Source: an uncultured Chromatiaceae bacterium
Lineage (GTDB): Bacteria > Pseudomonadota > Gammaproteobacteria > Enterobacterales > Alteromonadaceae
NCBI GenBank assembly: GCA_946482615.1
Contig: CAMLSF010000071.1
Span: 1 to 18,107, forward strand
Direction of reading: 5' to 3'
DNA length: 18,107 nt
Each line of letters starts with the position of its first letter. The first letter of the stretch is position 1. Positions 14,987-18,107 of this stretch are shown here, one piece after another. Under the pieces are notes generated by a model, which ran no database searches, was not told the origin of the DNA, and saw nothing but the letters and a program-made list of their open reading frames with translations. The position numbers and the translations under genes are program-made.

Positions 14987-15532
14987 ATGTTGGTGAAACA
15001 AAGTGATAGCTTAGTGTTGCTGATTGATATGCAGGAGAAGTTGGCTCCGGCGATCGATCAGGGCAAAGAAGTGGAACAAGCAGCAGCCTGGGTCTTACAA
15101 ATTGCCGTGCAGCTGGGGGTGCCCGTGCTTGCCACAGAACAGTATCCAAAAGGTTTAGGTGCGACTTTGCCTGCTTTGGCTGAACTGGTGCCAGCAGATC
15201 AGGTGATGGAGAAAATCCATTTCAGCGCTTTGCGTGAACCTCTGATCGCGGAGCGGTTAAAACTAACTGCGAAAAGCCAGCTGGTGATCATAGGTACTGA
15301 AACTCATGTCTGTGTGCTGCAAACTGCTATGGATGCCCTGGCTGCCGGTTATCAGGTGTTTATAGTCGAAGAAGCGGTAGGCTCGCGCACTGAACAAAAC
15401 CGTCAGCTGGCGTTATTACGTTTACAGCAGGCTGGCGCTCAAATTATCAGTAAAGAAATGCTGGCCTTTGAGTGGCTGGATAAAGCTGGCACAGAGAGCT
15501 TCCGTACTATCAGCAAAGGCTGGATCCGCTAA
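14987..15532 (+). CDS. Isochorismatase-family cysteine hydrolase
   Basis: A 181-residue cytoplasmic hydrolase of the isochorismatase/nicotinamidase fold, closest in style to YcaC-like proteins. The catalytic triad can be placed: D14 in LLIDMQEKL, K76 in MEKIHFSA, and C109 in THVCVLQTA, with the cis-peptide region GTETHVC just before it. The substrate is unknown; YcaC itself has no settled reaction. AGGA at 14976-14979 lies 7 bases before the ATG, inside the 3' end of the RIO gene, so translation is probably coupled. It is followed 28 bases later by the DUF454 gene. Confidence 0.9.
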   Translation: MLVKQSDSLVLLIDMQEKLAPAIDQGKEVEQAAAWVLQIAVQLGVPVLATEQYPKGLGATLPALAELVPADQVMEKIHFSALREPLIAERLKLTAKSQLVIIGTETHVCVLQTAMDALAAGYQVFIVEEAVGSRTEQNRQLALLRLQQAGAQIISKEMLAFEWLDKAGTESFRTISKGWIR

Positions 15533-15560
15533 AGCGGTAAAGAAAGCTGTGGATCTTGTG

Positions 15561-15929
15561 ATGTTAAAACTACTGACAGTGTCTTTCTGGCGATTCATTG
15601 CGTGCATCAGTTTGCTGCTGGGTTTAATAGGTGTCGCATTGCCTGGTTTACCTACAGTGCCATTTTTGCTGGTGTCAGCCTGGTCTGCAGGCAAAGGCTG
15701 GCCACGTTTGGAAATTTGGTTATTAGCACACCCCAGCTTTGGCCCAGCCCTCAAACGCTGGCGTGAACAGGGCGCCGTGCCCCGTAAAGCCAAATATCTG
15801 GCTATTGTGATGATGTCCTTGTCTGTAGTTCTGCTGTTGTTATCCGCAGCGCCTTTCTGGCTCAAACTTGTGTTACCTGCTTTTCTTTGTGCTGTAGCTA
15901 TCTGGTTATGGCTCCGCCCAGAAGCTTGA
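15561..15929 (+). CDS. DUF454 (YbaN-like) inner-membrane protein
   Basis: A 122-residue membrane protein. Family features are the first helix with LLGLIGVALPGLPTVPFLLVSAW (residues 14-36), a short loop GKGWPRLEIWLLAHPSFGPALKRW, and two further hydrophobic segments near 81-96 and 100-118. This is the usual YbaN/DUF454 pattern, whose function is not known. A longer frame runs back to 15468 inside the preceding gene, but the added residues do not look like the family, and the ATG at 15561 with GTGGAT 6 bases upstream matches the normal length. It is probably the last gene of the run from 14126. Confidence 0.85.
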   Translation: MLKLLTVSFWRFIACISLLLGLIGVALPGLPTVPFLLVSAWSAGKGWPRLEIWLLAHPSFGPALKRWREQGAVPRKAKYLAIVMMSLSVVLLLLSAAPFWLKLVLPAFLCAVAIWLWLRPEA

Positions 15930-16043
15930 TTAGGTTTATTTTCTCCTGCCTGAGCTCCAAAACCCCCGTACTGCACCAAAGTGTTATGTCGAATTTTTGT
16001 ACATTCTTCTATGGTTGATCCGCTTATTAACCGAGGAAAATCT

Positions 16044-16757
16044 ATGAAAACAATAACAAAGTACATCCGTGGTTTAGTTCTGAAGTTAGTGTCCTGCCTG
16101 CTGCTGTTTAGCCCACTATTACAGGCGGCTTGTCTGGATGCAGTGGTGCTGGTGCATGGCAATACAGCGGCGCCGTCCAGTTGGAACAATACCTATAACC
16201 TGTTGCTCACTAAAGGTTATACGCCAGCTGATATCTACAGGCCCAGCTGGGGCAGCAGCAGTTGTGCAGCTTGTAATGATCATAATGGTTCTGAAGAAAC
16301 TCCGGTGCGAACCGCTATTCAAAATGCGCTGGCCTCTTCCTGCACCGGCAAAATTGATGTGATAGGGCATTCGATGGGCGCTACTCTGGCGGCGCAACAA
16401 ATTACTAAACTGGGGGTGCATAATCAGGTGGATGCATTTGTTGGTGTCGCCGGAGCCTTCCGTGGTTTATTAAGTTGTGGGGTTTATCCGTGGAATGTCT
16501 TGAACAGCACTTGCGGTGCTTATGGTTTGTCGGTCGGCAGCCCTTTTCTGGATGATTTATATGGTGTGCGTTTTGGCAGCAGAGTGTATTCCATCAAAAG
16601 TAATATCGACCAGGTTGTGTGTTCTTCGGGCTCCTGCTTAGTTTATGGCGTTCATAGCAGCAGTATCTGGGGACAGGACGGCACTTATACTTATGCAACC
16701 GGACATTTTGGTCTGCAAACGGATACTGCGGCTAAACAGTATGAGTTGATTCGATAG
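16044..16757 (+). CDS. Secreted lipase/esterase, alpha/beta-hydrolase fold
   Basis: A 237-residue exported hydrolase. The signal peptide covers residues 1-28 (LFSPLLQA|AC). The oxyanion region is VLVHGNTAAPSSWNN (HG at 38-39). The nucleophile elbow is GHSMG (S110). The likely acid is D189 in SNIDQVVC and the base H221 in TGHFGL, giving a full Ser-Asp-His triad. The small size and layout resemble class 2 lipases (Lipase_2), so ester or lipid cleavage outside the cytoplasm is likely. The mature protein has eight cysteines (30, 74, 77, 100, 145, 157, 193, 198), so several disulfides are expected. GAGG at 16033-16036 lies 7 bases before this ATG; a longer frame from 15981 would bury the signal peptide and is unlikely. 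Confidence 0.88.
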   Translation: MKTITKYIRGLVLKLVSCLLLFSPLLQAACLDAVVLVHGNTAAPSSWNNTYNLLLTKGYTPADIYRPSWGSSSCAACNDHNGSEETPVRTAIQNALASSCTGKIDVIGHSMGATLAAQQITKLGVHNQVDAFVGVAGAFRGLLSCGVYPWNVLNSTCGAYGLSVGSPFLDDLYGVRFGSRVYSIKSNIDQVVCSSGSCLVYGVHSSSIWGQDGTYTYATGHFGLQTDTAAKQYELIR

Positions 16758-16763
16758 AACTAG

Positions 16764-16784
16764 GGGCGACCTTAACGGCCGCCC
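16764..16784. terminator. Possible terminator between convergent genes
   Basis: GGGCGACC (16764-16771) and GGCCGCCC (16777-16784) form an 8-bp stem with one A-C mismatch and a 5-base loop. The T run is weak on both strands. It lies between the lipase stop and the convergent AhpD-like gene. Confidence 0.4.
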
Positions 16785-16801
16785 GTCTATCCAATAAACA
16801 G

Positions 16802-17254
16802 TTAAAACTCTGGCTGAAAATGAAAAGCCACGGCGATGCGGTTCCAGCTGTTGATGGTGACGATAAGGGCCGTCAGGTTCAGAATTTCCTGTTCTGTGTA
16901 TTCTGCAGCAACAGTCGCATAGTCCTGATCAGACACGCCTTTACCTGCCACTAAAGTTAAAGCTTCAGTCCAGACTAACGCTGCCTGCTCACGGGCGGTG
17001 AAGGCTGATTTTACTTCCTGCCAGGACGCTAACACATCCAGCCGATGTTGTTGCTCACCATCTTTTCGCGCTTCATTGGCATGCATATGCTGGCAAAAAG
17101 CGCAGCCATTGATCTGGGAAGCCCGAAGTTTCATTAAGTGGATCAGGCTTTTATCAAGACCTGAATCTTCGGCTGCTTTGGCCAACCCGACCAGATGTTG
17201 CACTATGGCTGGCTGACCTTTATAGACCGCAGTACGACTAATACGTTTTGACAT
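16802..17254 (-). CDS. AhpD-like / carboxymuconolactone decarboxylase-family protein
   Basis: A 150-residue protein of the AhpD/CMD fold. The key motif is GCAFCQHMHANEA, with C51, C54 and H58, the redox-active CxxC plus histidine seen in alkylhydroperoxidase-like members; the true CMD enzymes lack these cysteines, so a peroxidase or disulfide role is more likely. The helical region with LDVLASWQEV and AALVWTEALTLV is typical. The ATG at 17254 has GGAGG 5 bases upstream; a start two codons earlier is unlikely. An AraC regulator ends 40 bases upstream on the same strand, so the two probably form an operon. Confidence 0.9.
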   Translation of the reverse strand: MSKRISRTAVYKGQPAIVQHLVGLAKAAEDSGLDKSLIHLMKLRASQINGCAFCQHMHANEARKDGEQQHRLDVLASWQEVKSAFTAREQAALVWTEALTLVAGKGVSDQDYATVAAEYTEQEILNLTALIVTINSWNRIAVAFHFQPEF

Positions 17255-17294
17255 ACACACCTCCGTTGGTTGAGGTGCTCAGTGTACAAAAGGC

Positions 17295-18107
17295 TTAGCT
17301 GGCAGAATTGGAGAATTGCGACATCTTACGTTTTTTATACTGACCCGGAGTTTGACCTGTAATGCGGACAAAATGCTGATGCATATGGGCCTGGTCGTAA
17401 AAACCAGCTTGTTGCGCCACAGCGGCTAAATCACTCAGCGGGTTCTTGCTGATTAAAAACCGCGCCAGTTTGACTTTAAACAGCAGCTGTAATTGCGCCG
17501 GTGATAAACCTGTTTCCAGCTTAAACAGCCGTTCAAACTGCCGGCGGCTTTTTGGTAACTGATGATAGAGATGCTGCAAATCCGAGGCGGGCTGCTGTAA
17601 CAGCTGCAGGCTTTTTTGCACCAGACTGGTGTGGCCAATCATCCGTTCGGCCAGATGCAACAGCCAACATTCAACAGCGGTCAGTTGGGCAGGCAAATCG
17701 CTGCTAGTGGCTAATTGCTCCAGCAGCCAGTCCAATCCCACCAGATTTAATAAGCGCACATCCAGTTGTTCGGTAGCCGGTTCAGCAGGGCTAATGCCCA
17801 ATAACTGAAAAGCGCCGCTAGCATGAAAACGCACGCTAAGCTGGTGCTGGCCAGCGATAAAAAAGCGTTGGCTGAGTTGTTGAGTGCACTGAAAATACAC
17901 AGCGGGCAGCTGGTTGGGGATAAAATCAAAGGTCAGATTACTGCCACCATCCGGGTACAAAGCATGAGCCTGACTGACATCGGCCTGCTCTGGTACTTGC
18001 ACAGCCCAGTACAATTGCACCCATGGCTGTAACTGTAAACAAGGCTGACGCTGACTAAAACCCAAAGCAGACAGCTGACTATTTTGTTGAAAAGCCAGCT
18101 GTTCCGG
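17295..18107 (-). CDS. AraC-family transcriptional regulator, cut by the right edge
   Basis: The frame stays open from the stop at 17295 to the last base, giving 270 visible residues and no credible start; the first ATG/TTG-type codon (TTG at 18065) has no clear Shine-Dalgarno sequence, so the N-terminus probably lies beyond the window. The first part has LYWAVQVPE and LYPDGGSNLTFDF, as in AraC proteins with the common N-terminal ligand-like domain. The C-terminal 90 residues form the two helix-turn-helix domain: SRRQFERLFKLETGLSPAQ, then LAAVAQQAGFYDQAHMHQHF and the ITGQTPGQYKK signature. Its downstream neighbour is the AhpD-like gene, a likely target. The inducer is unknown. Confidence 0.88.
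   Translation of the reverse strand, partial: PEQLAFQQNSQLSALGFSQRQPCLQLQPWVQLYWAVQVPEQADVSQAHALYPDGGSNLTFDFIPNQLPAVYFQCTQQLSQRFFIAGQHQLSVRFHASGAFQLLGISPAEPATEQLDVRLLNLVGLDWLLEQLATSSDLPAQLTAVECWLLHLAERMIGHTSLVQKSLQLLQQPASDLQHLYHQLPKSRRQFERLFKLETGLSPAQLQLLFKVKLARFLISKNPLSDLAAVAQQAGFYDQAHMHQHFVRITGQTPGQYKKRKMSQFSNSAS

Noticed and set aside
15468..15560. Longer form of the DUF454 protein overlapping the isochorismatase-family gene
   Set aside because: The added residues are not family-like, and the shorter form has the normal length and a usable ribosome-binding site.
15981..16043. Longer N-terminus of the lipase
   Set aside because: The ATG at 16044 has GAGG at ideal spacing and starts directly at a typical signal peptide.
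15422..16189. 255-codon minus-strand open frame opposite the isochorismatase, DUF454 and lipase genes
   Set aside because: It lies opposite three well-supported genes and its product is an irregular mix of residues without a recognisable fold; it is a shadow frame.

Overview
The window looks like ordinary core chromosome from a free-living, aerobic gammaproteobacterium of the Alteromonadales/Chromatiaceae sort. Rheinheimera or a close relative is my best guess, from gene order and protein flavour only; no rRNA or marker phylogeny is available here. Support comes from the srkA-dsbA pair (the same order as E. coli yihE-dsbA), a CcoG for cbb3 oxidase assembly, and dense coding with short intergenic gaps. 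There is no transposase, integrase, phage gene, tRNA, rRNA or CRISPR array.

Layout. 1-87 is the tail of a gene entering from the left, overlapping tail to tail with a small secreted protein (77-445, minus). A 360-base non-coding stretch with direct and inverted repeats leads into ccoG (807/813-2231). Next come a near-perfect 56-bp palindrome of the GGGGTCAG type and the srkA-dsbA-dsbA unit (2339-4666), which ends in a terminator. A small TPR-like gene follows (4813-5247), with a Fur-like palindrome and a possible ribosome-binding-site hairpin in its leader. On the minus strand are a clade-type monofunctional catalase (5292-6728) and an exported protein of unknown function. Two short-chain dehydrogenases converge at 7661-9108, and the second is divergent from a LysR regulator (9226-10137). 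A DUF817 membrane protein (minus) converges on that regulator. Then come a DsbD/ScsB-type thiol reductase with a peroxiredoxin-like partner (11214-13908), a MITE-like repeat, and a run of RIO kinase, isochorismatase-family hydrolase and DUF454 membrane protein (14126-15929). The window ends with a secreted lipase-like hydrolase (16044-16757), and on the minus strand an AhpD-like protein and an AraC regulator cut by the right edge.

The common thread is redox and oxidative stress, mostly in the envelope. CcoG handles copper for oxidase assembly. Two DsbA oxidases with different active-site dipeptides (CPAC and CPHC) introduce disulfides, while the DsbD-like protein carries electrons outward, plausibly to its peroxiredoxin-like neighbour. 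Catalase and the AhpD-like protein deal with peroxides. SrkA is known in E. coli as an envelope- and oxidative-stress-linked kinase next to dsbA. I did not find an obviously new multi-gene system. The most interesting items are the tandem DsbA pair, two structured intergenic repeats, and the leader of the small TPR-like gene.
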